Made by a program: the position numbers and the translations under genes. Below, in pieces: positions 44,216 through 54,430 of a stretch of DNA of 64,000 nucleotides. Where the stretch lies: assembly GCA_933228895.1 (NCBI GenBank), contig OW121848.1, forward strand, positions 93,701,470 to 93,765,469. Reading direction: 5' to 3'. This DNA is from Platycnemis pennipes. Its lineage: Eukaryota; Arthropoda; Insecta; Odonata; Platycnemididae. Numbering within the stretch: the first letter of the stretch is position 1; each line of letters opens with the position of its first letter. The notes below the pieces were generated by a model, which was not told where the DNA came from, ran no database searches, and saw nothing but the letters and a program-made list of their open reading frames with translations.

Positions 44216-44895
44216 TAGGCTTGTGCGATGAGTCGATTAATCGAAGTCATCGACCATCGATGTCGATGAGAATCATCGATGTCGATGAGTCGATGCGAAT
44301 CATCGATGCCGATGAGTTGATGCGAATCATTGATGTCGATGAGTCGTGATGCGCTGCTGACACGAGAACCTCTGCTGACGACCCCTTCCTAGCGGAGCTC
44401 CACAAGTACGAGGAGGTCCCAGCTTTATCCAAATCTTCGGACGTCCTACATTGGTATAGGGACAGGAGGGATGTGTATCCCCGCCTTCAGAAGTACGCGA
44501 GGAAATACCTCTGTATTCCTGCCACTTCAACGTCGTCAGAGCGGTTCTTCAGCGATGCAGGAAACGTGTTGGACGACCGGCATCTACTCACCGATGAACA
44601 TGCGGAAATGAGAATTGTATTACACTACAACAAAGAGTTGTTGCTTAATTTGTAACTTGGTGTTTGTTTCGCTCTTTAATAAATAGGCCTTGTCCTTCTC
44701 AATTAAGTTTGACTCAATTCAATCTTCACTTAATAGCCACACCAAACTGCCGAGACATTCGCAACGATCATCGATAGTCATCGATCATCGTGTACACTCT
44801 ATTCGATGATCAATGACAGCCATCGCCATCGAAGCATTTCGATGAAATTTTTTCATCGAAAATCGATGACCAAAATCGGTCATCGCACAAGCCTA
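44216..44895 (+). mobile_element. internally deleted hAT element
   Basis: Perfect 16-bp terminal inverted repeats (TAGGCTTGTGCGATGA) lie at both ends. The flanks CGTATATG (44208-44215) and GGTATATG (44896-44903) match at 7 of 8 positions. The sub-terminal regions are full of ATCGATG-type repeats, a usual transposase-binding feature of hATs. At 680 bp it retains only the C-terminal coding end. Confidence 0.92.
44350..44655 (+). pseudogene. hAT transposase C-terminal dimerisation domain
   Basis: This is an open run of about 100 codons ending at TAA (44653-44655). It contains VLHWYRDRRDVYPRLQKYAR, then CIPATSTSSERFFSDAGNVL, and finishes LHYNKEL. The W-W-x-x-x-x-x-x-Y-P-x-L...A-R-x-x-L-x-I-P-x-T-S...S-E-R-x-F-S pattern is the hAT dimerisation signature. 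The catalytic domain and the zinc-finger N-terminus are absent, so the copy can only move with a helper. Confidence 0.9.
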
Positions 44896-44903
44896 GGTAT
44901 ATG

Positions 44904-45711
44904 TGTATTCCGCAACCGATTTACGTGTATCCAATAAAAAACCATCCGTCGAGATAACATCTACTACCGATCACAAAACCCCTATAATTAAGTCAGAAAA
45001 TAATAAAATACGTGATTTTTATCACCATTCAACATTGTGTGGGATCTAAAATCAAGACTAAGGCATAGTCATGACATAGTATGCCTTGCACCAGGAAAAG
45101 GCAACATGTCTGTATGCCTTTCACTCCACCGGTTCTTTCGAACGAAATCCTTCCGGGTGGCGGGTAAACATTCGGAAAGATAAATGATCGACGCACCGCT
45201 GCGTGCAAGACGAAACATTTTTCCGATAGCAAACGGGATCGATTGGATAAACATTCATGCTCACGTCATACCTTCATGTCCTCGCCGCACTTTTCAGCAC
45301 CAGCCCGACGCAGAACTAGCACACATCTGGCGCAAGTAACCGCTACTTGGTGTGCATCACATGGTACTATACTGATTGAGGGAGGCAACTGACAACTTTG
45401 GTTTCTTACGGCACTAAGGATTGGTTTTTATTCGGGTTGGATTTTTGCGAAGGAGGGGTATGGGAGTAGGGTAACAGATGTAATGCAGGCAGTCTGGTTA
45501 GTAGTGCGCCTAAAAAGTCCTATGCTAACATCTCCAAACCGCAAACAGGAAATTAACGTTAAACGGGTTTGTATTCCCATCTAATGGAAGTGCACTGTGT
45601 TTGATAAGAGGATCTAAGTTAGAGACCTGTATATGGCATAAAACCCTTTATTATAGCCAAGATTTGAACTCTGGCTAACGGCAACGGAGGAAAGTTCATC
45701 ATAACATTATT
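44904..45711. other. intronic or intergenic DNA; alternative first-exon candidate
   Basis: On the minus strand, 45278-45283 is ATGAAG followed by a GTATGA donor, in a phase that would also fit the exon at 35950. A TCAGT initiator-like motif lies at 45371-45375. Upstream ATGs in the same stretch make it a weaker candidate than 50861. Confidence 0.3.
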
Positions 45712-45765
45712 ACACTGCGGCCACCTCTAAGGTGTGTGGCAGGGGGGGGGGGATCGCCATCAATA
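45712..45765 (-). repeat. CR1-like LINE tail fragment
   Basis: On the minus strand, CTGCCACACACCTTAGAGGT and GGCCGCAG match the LINE 3' tail. A poly-G run follows on the plus strand. Confidence 0.5.
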
Positions 45766-46147
45766 ACGCTAAGTACAATATCCATCGCACCAGTTTGATA
45801 TACTCGTGGCTCGCACGACGTCTTCGTGGTGCGGTGACCTCGGTATCACGCTTAATGTTACGGATGGCGTAACTTAGCTTGGACTACATTATCGATGTGT
45901 GCTTTTCCCTCACTTTCGCTCTCTCCTATCTTAGTGATGTCACGGCACGGAAAAATTTCGGAATGTTCTCCGAGCTCGCTCCCTCTCAGTCTCTCTCCCT
46001 CAGCGAACTGAAAATGGGACGGAAATGGGAACTTAACTGAACAGCGAACTGAAAATGGGAAAATTAAGAATGGGACGACAAGAATGGGCATGAAGGCAAG
46101 GGCAAACGTTGAGCGGTTCAGTGAGACGCCCAACCACTTGCCGGTGG

Positions 46148-47055
46148 CATCTACATCTACATAATACCCTGAAAGCCACCTCAAAGGTGTGTGGCAGAAG
46201 GTGAATACTCACCAAACATGCACTACATATAATGCATTTAAAAGGATTAGTATTTATATATTAGTCTGACTGCAATATTTAAAAAGATAAAAATAGCAAA
46301 CTACGCATGCAAAAACGAGCTTTTAGTTGGGTTACCGTCAAGTCCTTATACCAACATGCAGCTACCTATGCTATCCCAAAGTGAGTATAATAATCCTATT
46401 GTTAGTCACCTTGATGCTATCCATTGCTACACTCGTATTGGATATATTTACCGTTATTCATATATCTAAGTTTACGAGGAAAAAAGGACATTTTGAATCT
46501 GTCAGTTCGGCAATCAATTTCTCTAATTTTGTAATTATGGTCCAGTCTACCATAGTAAGTTGGGGCTCGCAAAATATTTTTAACGTCATCACTGAAAATA
46601 TTGCCTTGGAATTTGTGGAAGAGATTAATTCTAAATTTCAACCTGCGATCTGACAATGATTCCCATTTCAATTCATTTAATAGACTGGTTACGCTAATAT
46701 AGTCATCGTACCGTCCCTTTACAAATCTTGCCGATCTTCGCTGCGCACGTTCAAGTTCGTTATTTAAACTGATTTCGTAGGGATCCCATACACTGGCAGC
46801 ATGTTCCAAATGAGGTCTAACAAGGGAAAAGTAGCTGATTTCTCGTACATGATCGTCACATTTACCCAATACTCTTTTGATGAATCCCAGTCTACGATTA
46901 GCTTGACCCATTATTTCACGTATGTGTTTACCCCAGGAAAGATCATGTGTCAGTCTTATTCCAAGATATTTAATGGATTCCACGTTTGTTATTTCATTAT
47001 TATTTATTTTGTACGTGCTAGGAGGAGAACAAATCTTTTTCCAAAAATTCATTAG
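46148..47055 (-). mobile_element. CR1-like LINE 3' end with open RT C-terminus
   Basis: Runs from the RT C-terminal region (47052) through a 3' UTR to a tail ending GATGTAGATGTAGATG at about 46148. It is 5'-truncated, as is usual for LINEs. The tail (CTGCCACACACCTTTGAGGT, GGCTTTCAGGGTATTATG) is the family mark used to find the other copies. Confidence 0.82.
46417..47052 (-). pseudogene. LINE RT C-terminal fragment, 211 codons open
   Basis: Contains YLGIRLTHDLSWGKHI, ANRRLGFIKRVLG, SYFSLVRPHLEHAASVWDPY, and ELERAQRRSARFVKGRYDDY, then LKWESLSDRRLKFRI. These blocks are the thumb and C-terminal region of CR1/jockey-group reverse transcriptases. The catalytic part is missing through 5' truncation. 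It is the least decayed LINE reading in the window. Confidence 0.85.
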
Positions 47056-47279
47056 GTACTACACATTTTTTTAAAATTTAATTCTAACTGCCATGTATGA
47101 CACAATTTTTCAATTGCTTGTAACAAATGAAGGGCATGAAACAAATTCTATTTTAAAAACTTTTTCGGAGTTAACTAACACAATTTTGCCCTATGGGCGT
47201 TGGTTGGAGTACATATTGCATTTACAGAATAAGGACATCGTTACGGCAGTGGATGGTAGAGCCCAAGACTTTGTGGAAT

Positions 47280-47468
47280 TCCATAATGTAGGATTAAAGG
47301 TAAAAACTTTAGTGTTCCACAGGTTAAAGAGATGTATTACGGCATGTTTCACTTCACTGAAGCATCATCTGGCACCTGATGATGCTTCAGTGAGGAAACA
47401 AGTCGTAATAAATCTTTTTAACCTGTAGAACTCTAAAGTTTTTACCTTTCATCCTAAATATCGTTACG
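47280..47468. mobile_element. foldback repeat, two Penelope-like tails head to head
   Basis: The stretch is close to a full inverted repeat around position 47373. Left arm strings AGGTAAAAACTTTAG, CAGGTTAAAGAGATGTATTA and TTCACTGAAGCATCATC recur inverted on the right with a few changes. Each arm ends inward with CTGATGATGCTTCAGTGAGG, which resembles the C-T-G-A-T-G-A-T-G endings of Penelope-like elements. Confidence 0.7.
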
Positions 47469-50400
47469 GAACCAAAGAAGAGTAATTACAGCAGAAAAGT
47501 AGAAATGAGAACACCCGTTCAAATCTGGAGTCAACCCCGGACCCCTCAAAATCGCACAAAATGCTTCATCAAGTTTATCTATCAAAGTGTAATCCTCACC
47601 ACTTTCTGTGATCTTTAAAAGGAGCATGGTATTGACGAAGTGTCGCATGGTCAAGGCGGGCGATTTTTTTCTCGGCAGATTCCCGGCTATATGTAAGTTG
47701 TGCATGTAGATGTTAGATGTTCAAGTGTCCACAGTAAAATGTTAACCACTTCGGAGGCCAATTTTTACGTTCGTAACAACAAGAAGACTCCTCACACCGC
47801 GATGACCACATAAAATAAATTTACTTTAATTTGAAATTTTTGATGTCAAGTTTTAAGATTAATACGTATTATTGACACAAACAATGACGAAATTAAGATG
47901 GTGGATTTTTTTAAAAGGATTTAAGCATGTTCTCATGCCTACGTAATATATAGCAGCTCCCATAATGCATGCTTGCAGTACCTCCTTTTCAAATGCTTAT
48001 TTGTATGCTAGATGAGAAGTAGAATTATTTGTCTCGCATGATATCTATAGAAATATCACATTATATAGGTGGTATTAGTAAATTTTAGAGCACGTACGAA
48101 GTGCATATTTGATGAAAACTCACCCCTTTCCACACACCCTCGAGGTGGTTGGCACAGTAGATATAAAGAGGTTGGGAAGCTGTAAAACTAGTGAAGTCTT
48201 CGTGTACCCTCAGTAAATTAATTTTCCCATTGTTAAATTGGCAGCGTTGTAACAGACAATATAAGTATTTAAGGCTGGAAAATTCCTGCATGGTGTATAT
48301 TGGCCCCTCAAACTTTGTGGTAGCTTACGGGGTGTAACGTAGATGCAGATGGTAAATTGCGGTGAGTTAGTGGTACCTAAATTTCCAATAAATGACCTAC
48401 CAATGATTTCCGAATTAACTGACACAATCAGGGGCTGTTCCTCTTGTTGGGGCTGTGAAAAAAACTGCTTTTATTTTCCTGCTGAGGAAAATATAAATTA
48501 ACTAAATAGAAACCATTATATACTTTTCTTAAAGAAAAAAAATATTCTCAGCATTTGTGTCAATATTATTTTGTGTGAAACGAATGGCCATTATAAAATT
48601 TATGTTTTTCTTAATCCTTCCAGTGTGAAGGGCAGTGATATGACCTCAAGAGCTATCTTGGTCATTCTCCATCAATCCGAATGCGGTATCACAGGAAAAG
48701 AAAATCACCAAGACACATGTTAGCTACAGGGAGGCGTGGCATAGGATGAACTTTTACGAGGCATCCGCCACGACGCATGCCAGCCTAAAGGAAGTTGGAA
48801 ACACAATGGAGAGTGAGTGGTGTAAGTATAAAATTACGTGCAGTACGACATTTATGATTTTAAAATTATACAAGATGTGATCAAATGAGTAGCTAGCGTA
48901 ACAGCAATATTATAGGACGGACTAATGGAACTAATGTCGAAATATTGCTCTCAACTTGCTATTGGTAACGTAAACCGGGGAATATTGACAGATCATTCAA
49001 AGTTAACAAAAATTAATGTAATAAAATGACAGGCAAATAACTCTACTGCCCTTTAATAAGGCAAAAGGACAATAAGGCAAAGATGGACCTTAAATCCGCA
49101 TCAATACAATGTGAATGACTACGTGTGCACTTTCATTCGATATTAAGAAACGCTGTCCACGCAAGCACCGTATAAGCAACAGCTCAAAAAGAAAAATTGT
49201 CTCCTTTTGATTCATATTTTTTATAATCTCGAAATGAATAATGTTCACCATTCTGTGTATCTTCGGGTTGTAAAGGTTCACTAAACATTTAGCATGCACA
49301 CTACATGGTGTTGATCCCACGAAAACAATTTCGGAGCCAAATTCTAACCGCGAACGTAAAACTGGTTCTCCTTGATATGAAAGCTTTCGCTACAGGTTGG
49401 TTGAAAGCCGAATTCCTCCTGTCCTTCGCAATTTGACCCACTAGCTTTCCCCCTGCAGATACAAGGCACTGAAATCCCATTCACGAAATACCACTAATCA
49501 AGTTTCAGTCCGCAACACTGATTACAACAGGAAAAATAACACGGAGTTTCAGGCATTTTTAAATGTTTTCACTGATGTCTCGGTTACCTGGTTCCCAATA
49601 GATGTCTTTGGGTGGACACGCGTGAGGTATGAGAAGTTGAAGATTTATTTTTCAATCCCATATACTGAGCAAGTAGGATTTACGGCGTCGAAGGGAACAA
49701 AATTCCTGGCGATTTTCTTCAAGCTCACTTTAGATTATGACTCGCGTGGAGCGTCTTGAGCGTCAATGACGACCTATGAAAGATACATCATTTCTAAACA
49801 TGAAACCATACAGGTCTGTGGTCATTTGTCAGGCGGTGCCTTATTCTCCCACTACTAAAGCTCTGTAAACATGGGCACGACTCCAGTCCTTTCTCAAAGA
49901 AATTCAAGGCCACTCGACGATCAGATGCGTTCTCTTCCCGTGAATAAGTCAACAGCAAATGCGACGACTTATCAACCAATTCCTTTCACAATTCGGAATA
50001 AAAACAAATGTAAAACCGTCCAAGCGTAATGCTTGAAATTTTCATTTAGAGCTCGGTAGTTTGAAGAACTAAAAACTGAAGTGACAGAACTTCAGGGCGA
50101 GATTCAGTGCGACGCACACACTTCCGAGTCCTGACGCTATCGACCTTACTCAAGGTCTCAATTAGTAAAATGCTCAGGTTTGCCACAGTTTGAAAAATCG
50201 CAACCAAAGCACGTAAATCTGAAACACTTTCGCAGTCTCCTACCCTACCAAGGGACTCCACCGTGTACAATTTATACCTTGGTATACACATTGAACAATA
50301 TGTTTGCACGAGATCCCTCAAGGAAAAACATTCATTTGCATATTCATCAGAGTTTTCACAGATGAAATCCGTCTCGGTGACCTTCGTTCATAATGATAGG

Positions 50401-50831
50401 AGCCAAAAAATCACATTACCTATCATTCCCTAGTCAAAAACTGATGACTCTACTGATTAATTGCATCTGGGAAAAAGACGAGTAGTTAGGACCATATGTA
50501 CCAATCGAAAATACCGCCATTCACTACGCCCACCGGATCGTTCGCCGGTGAACTGCTGAGCGGCGACACTGCGCCGTAATTTGAAAATCTGGGTCACACG
50601 CAACTTCAAGAGTTATGAAAGGAATTGCCACGACCATGCCTCGCTTCTGGGAGACACACTGCAAATCAATATGAATGACAACCAAACAAAGTCCGGAAAT
50701 GGGAAGTAATTTCGAGCTCTTTGAAGGAATCAAGCACAGGCTCCTCACGTGACCACTAGTCAACCGACGGCCACCAATTCAAAATTATGGATCGAGATAA
50801 AGTCAGGGTTTTGTGTCGATTGAGACAATAC
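47469..50831. other. intronic DNA with repeat scraps
   Basis: 48118-48150 has a plus-oriented scrap of the CR1-like tail (CCACACACCCTCGAGGTGG), followed at 48151-48175 by a scrap of the 5S SINE body. No exon was recognised. Confidence 0.45.
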
Positions 50832-50861
50832 CTTCCACGGATCTTCGTCGTCAGCTTCCAT
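50832..50861 (-). CDS. candidate first coding exon of the sorting nexin
   Basis: The ATG sits in CGATCATGG and opens MEADDEDPWK, followed by a GTATTG donor in phase 0, which fits the acceptor at 35950. No ATG occurs in the roughly 140 nt upstream on this strand, and the surroundings are CpG-rich, as expected for a 5' UTR. No other minus-strand exon lies between here and 35950 that it could join. The intron would be about 14.9 kb. An alternative is a 2-codon exon (ATGAAG, then GTATGA) at 45278-45283. This link is inference. Confidence 0.45.
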
Positions 50862-51130
50862 GATCGTGGCAAGCCTTCCTTCGACCGCACGTCCGGCAGG
50901 TAAACAAAGACTTTCTCGGCGCGCGAACTTTCCTCCTCACTAGCCTTAGCAGACGTCTCAGTACTCCCGATCACCTTGGAAGTGTCCCCTACAGTTTACC
51001 ATCGACGGAACAACGCTAGCGCACAGATAACTGCACTGGACGGCACAGAGGAATGTCAACAAATGTTTCAGGACGGCTGTCACGTACGACCACGTCGTCC
51101 ATTCGCCTTCTCGCCAATGACCATGAGAGC
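50862..51130 (-). promoter_or_regulatory. CpG-rich 5' UTR/promoter-like segment
   Basis: This stretch is much richer in G+C and CpG (runs such as TTCGCGCGCCGAG) than the rest of the AT-rich window. It lies directly upstream of the candidate start codon at 50861. I see no clear TATA box. It may be the promoter of the sorting nexin, possibly bidirectional. Confidence 0.35.
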
Positions 51131-51694
51131 GGTGAGGGGGAAACGAGGTGCGCGCGCAGACAGCAAGCGACCTTGCGAAACTCCCTTCTCCTCAAGTTCG
51201 GGATTTCCCCTATGTCTCTCTTATCCCTCCCTCCACCGAAAGTTTTCTTAGAGAAGGATGGGGGCGTTCCAACGCTCCTCCCCTAACTAGCCCAAGACTT
51301 CAACGTATTCCCCCTCTCTCAAGTCGGGCCAGAGTAAATCCCCTTCCTCAGACAGAAGACAGCTACACTTGGCCTAATAACCCCTCTCGAAATCGTCGTT
51401 GACATTCAAACGGAGCTCGTGGGGCCCTTGTATTTATTTCCTTAAATGTATTTACCCTGGGCGCTCCCTTCACGTCACCCGCTCCTGGTAGCGTGCTCAA
51501 AACCACATGGTTCCGTGGGGTTTTGAGCATGCAGATTGGGACATGCGTCAGAGTCCCTTCAGTTGACCTGGGGGTATTCTCGAATGACCATTGGTCCTCT
51601 CTGGCGATAATGCAAATACGCGAATGTACATGGGAGAATTGGCCAAGCGGTCAACTTGAGTAAGGCACCTAATTAACGTAATCATTACGTTTAT
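51131..51694. other. GC-rich flank upstream of the candidate promoter
   Basis: Open frames on the plus strand at 50976-51402 overlap in several registers, as expected of CpG-rich non-coding DNA. No domain was seen. Confidence 0.4.
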
Positions 51695-51835
51695 GATGCA
51701 TATGTTTGATGCAGTTCTCCACTCTATTTATCTATTGGCTGATCTCTTTACATCGGTATACTTCTTCTCTTTAAATGCAATACTACTAGTGCCGTATATC
51801 TCAAACGAGACATTCCTTCGCCATTCATGTTGGTG
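51695..51835 (-). repeat. LINE 3' end scrap, minus copy
   Basis: GTTTGATGCAGTTCTCCACT, then TATTGGCTGATCTCTTTACA and CTTCTTCTCTTTAAA, align with the left ends of the LINE copies at 31480 and 59200. Confidence 0.6.
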
Positions 51836-51864
51836 TGGTGGCTATTCTCCTGGCTTCCCCTTCC

Positions 51865-52090
51865 GATGTCCCGGGTACCCACCCCGGTAGCGGCGGAGTT
51901 TTCTCGTTGTAATGCCGGTCCCTACTTAGTACTAATACTGCTGTGCGGAGAAGACCTTGAGTTTAGTACTTCGTCCGTCAGATGGGACGTTAAACCGCAT
52001 GAACCCCTTAGTACTTACGTTAATATCAGCGTAATGCCAACACCGGGTTTGTCTCCACCCTTCATCCGTTCCTTGAAAAATACTATCTCT
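51865..52090 (+). repeat. SINE family A, plus copy
   Basis: The B-box region has decayed (CCCGGGTACCCACCCCGG). The body has TTTAGTACTTCGTCCGTCAG and ATGGGACGTTAAACC, then AACACCGGGTTTGTCTCCAC, as in the other copies. Confidence 0.65.
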
Positions 52091-54304
52091 ACACTCATTT
52101 CTGAGCTTTTTCAAATGAACTTGAATCAACATTTTATTTTCTAGTTAACTGGGATTTCTCAATCCAAATGTTTTGCGCAAAATGTATTCATTTATGGTGG
52201 GGCACGACTTGCAATCAATGAATTCTGTTTTCTTTGATGAAGGAAACTACCCTATTACGAATAAGTAAAACTATTTAGTTTTTTACCCTATTACCTTTTT
52301 ATCCTGAAATGGCGCTACTTACCTCACTTGCCGGTCTCCTAGCCCAAATAACTCTTACAACCATTCCATTAATTTTTCCGTCTAATTTATCTTCGCGAGA
52401 TAAGGGTAACCCTGAGGGTTCAGTATCTCTCGATGAAAGGATAAATAAGAAAATTTTCAACGAATCTCCTGTATTCGTTCAGAATTTTCATATTTCTCCT
52501 TTCTCCTAACCGACTTAGAACGTCTCCGTTAGTCGCTCTACCTAAGGGTTTGTTCATCATCATTCTTTTGTAACTCAAAATTCAAATGCTACCGGTCTAG
52601 CCTACTATCGGCTGCAGCTGCCCAGGTCGCACTATCATGGAGAAGCATTATCCGAATCCAAGTCCTTGTGAAGTTTTTCATTTGGAAGGGGAGAGAAAAT
52701 ATGAATCTTGTGAGAAATTCTTTGGCTCATAACCGTGGTCTCAAGTGGGAATGTTTCAGTTACTTGAAAGTACTGGTAGCCTTAGGTAGGTGCACTTGTT
52801 TCCTTCTCCTGTTCTATATGTTTCTGGTGCGTGAATTACAATTGCCTGAGGCCCGCCAGTATGCCCATTCTTAGCTCATTGCCTCTATTTTAAAATAATA
52901 ATAAACTTCCCCCCCTTTCATACCCTTACGGAATCAGCCGAATCAACTGGTTCTTCGCAGTACGTGAAATACATACTATTTTATGCATTTTTTCTTCTGA
53001 TGTGTTTAATATTGAGCTCTCGCTAATGTAAACAGTTTATGCTAAGTTAAAACGTATGTACATACGTATGCACGGTACGCAAAAGTTCTCTTCCAAGGCC
53101 AGACTTAATGTGGAATATTTCTCTCATCCTAACCACACCAGGGTGTGTTCCTAGCTACGTGTTCACCTCTTCAGCAATAGCGGCAATAGCTACGTGTTCA
53201 CCTCTTCAGGAGACCGCTTTAATTTCTCTTCTTGTCGGCCTCTCTGATCACATTCATCTTTGTCTTTTTCATTCTTTCATCCTGACCCTTCTCACACTGA
53301 TCTATTTTTTACCATGTGTTTGTTTTGGCGATTCAGTCCTGTATTTTTAACCTCAATGAGCTAAAAAATGACTTTCATATTATTTGTGTAAAGGAGCATT
53401 TGTAATCCACATTCTTAGAGGTCCATTTATTTCCACCGCGTTTTGTACTTATTTTGCATGTGATACTTTCCTTATTTTCCGGGCCTAAGGCATTCCGTGA
53501 ACACTTTTATAATAGTGTGCGAGAAGTTTACTTTCTAGTATCTGGAACATGGTGGTAGACTTTAAAACCCTTCTCTTTGAGCTTTTAAAAATTATGATAA
53601 CAGTCCTGAACTAAGATACTTAGGAAACTAGGCCCTACCCGTCGAACTCTTTATTCTTGTCGAAAATGAGACAGTTAATTGCCCACTTATCGCAACTTAG
53701 ATATCAAGTGTTTTCTTCTTTCATCGTATGCCACTTGAACTTTGCAGTCCATGAACTGAAGGAGATTTTCGGATTCGTGTTAAAATTACTTATTTCCTGA
53801 AATGACGTTACCAATAGATTAAAAAATGTCACCATTGTTTTGAAGGATCAGTGCAACTCACAATTTTCAAGCCAGAGACTACAGTCGAGGAGTCAAAAGC
53901 TAGGAAAAAGTAAAATGAAATATTTAGTTCTTTGGGACGGAGTTCTTGAACGTGTTCTCGTGAATGTGGTACTCAATACTATCAGAAATGTTTATTGGTT
54001 TGAAGCATTAAAGATATTCCTCCCCTTTAAAATTTAACACAAAGTTATCATCTGTGGCTTCGATTTAAACTGCGGAGAGAATTGACGTTTCTTAATGCAA
54101 CGCCGTTAAAACCATCACTCTCATTGAAATTCTTAGCAGCATTACCCCGTAATGCGTGTGCAATAGCTTTGCATATCCCAGTAACCTATTTTTGAGTGTT
54201 TCATCTTTTTGTTTAGGTCAGTCTCCGTTGAATTCGAAGGTATTTGCGATCTCTCTTGTTTCAAATTTTCATCTCATGTGTAATTTCAAGTCTGTGCCCG
54301 CTCT
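52091..54304. other. no gene recognised
   Basis: 53153-53174 and 53188-53209 are identical 22-bp copies (AGCTACGTGTTCACCTCTTC core) 35 bp apart, a local duplication. The rest is unassigned. Confidence 0.45.
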
Positions 54305-54430
54305 ACAGTCGCTTCAGACCGGGAATAAAGGTCCAAGGGAATGGGACGATGGGAATTGAAGGCTAAGGAGAACGAGTGGAGATAAACCCGGCGTCAGCAT
54401 TAGCCTGCATATGACGATGGAAACATGATC
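54305..54430 (-). repeat. SINE family A, partial minus copy
   Basis: Has the 3' part only: CTTCAGACCGGGAATAAAGG, then GAGTGGAGATAAACCCGGCG and TCAGCATTAGCCTGC. Confidence 0.55.

Noticed and set aside
45278..45283. Two-codon first exon (ATGAAG) of the sorting nexin
   Set aside because: Kept only as an alternative: a short upstream frame and extra ATGs precede it, and a 2-codon coding exon is easily found by chance.
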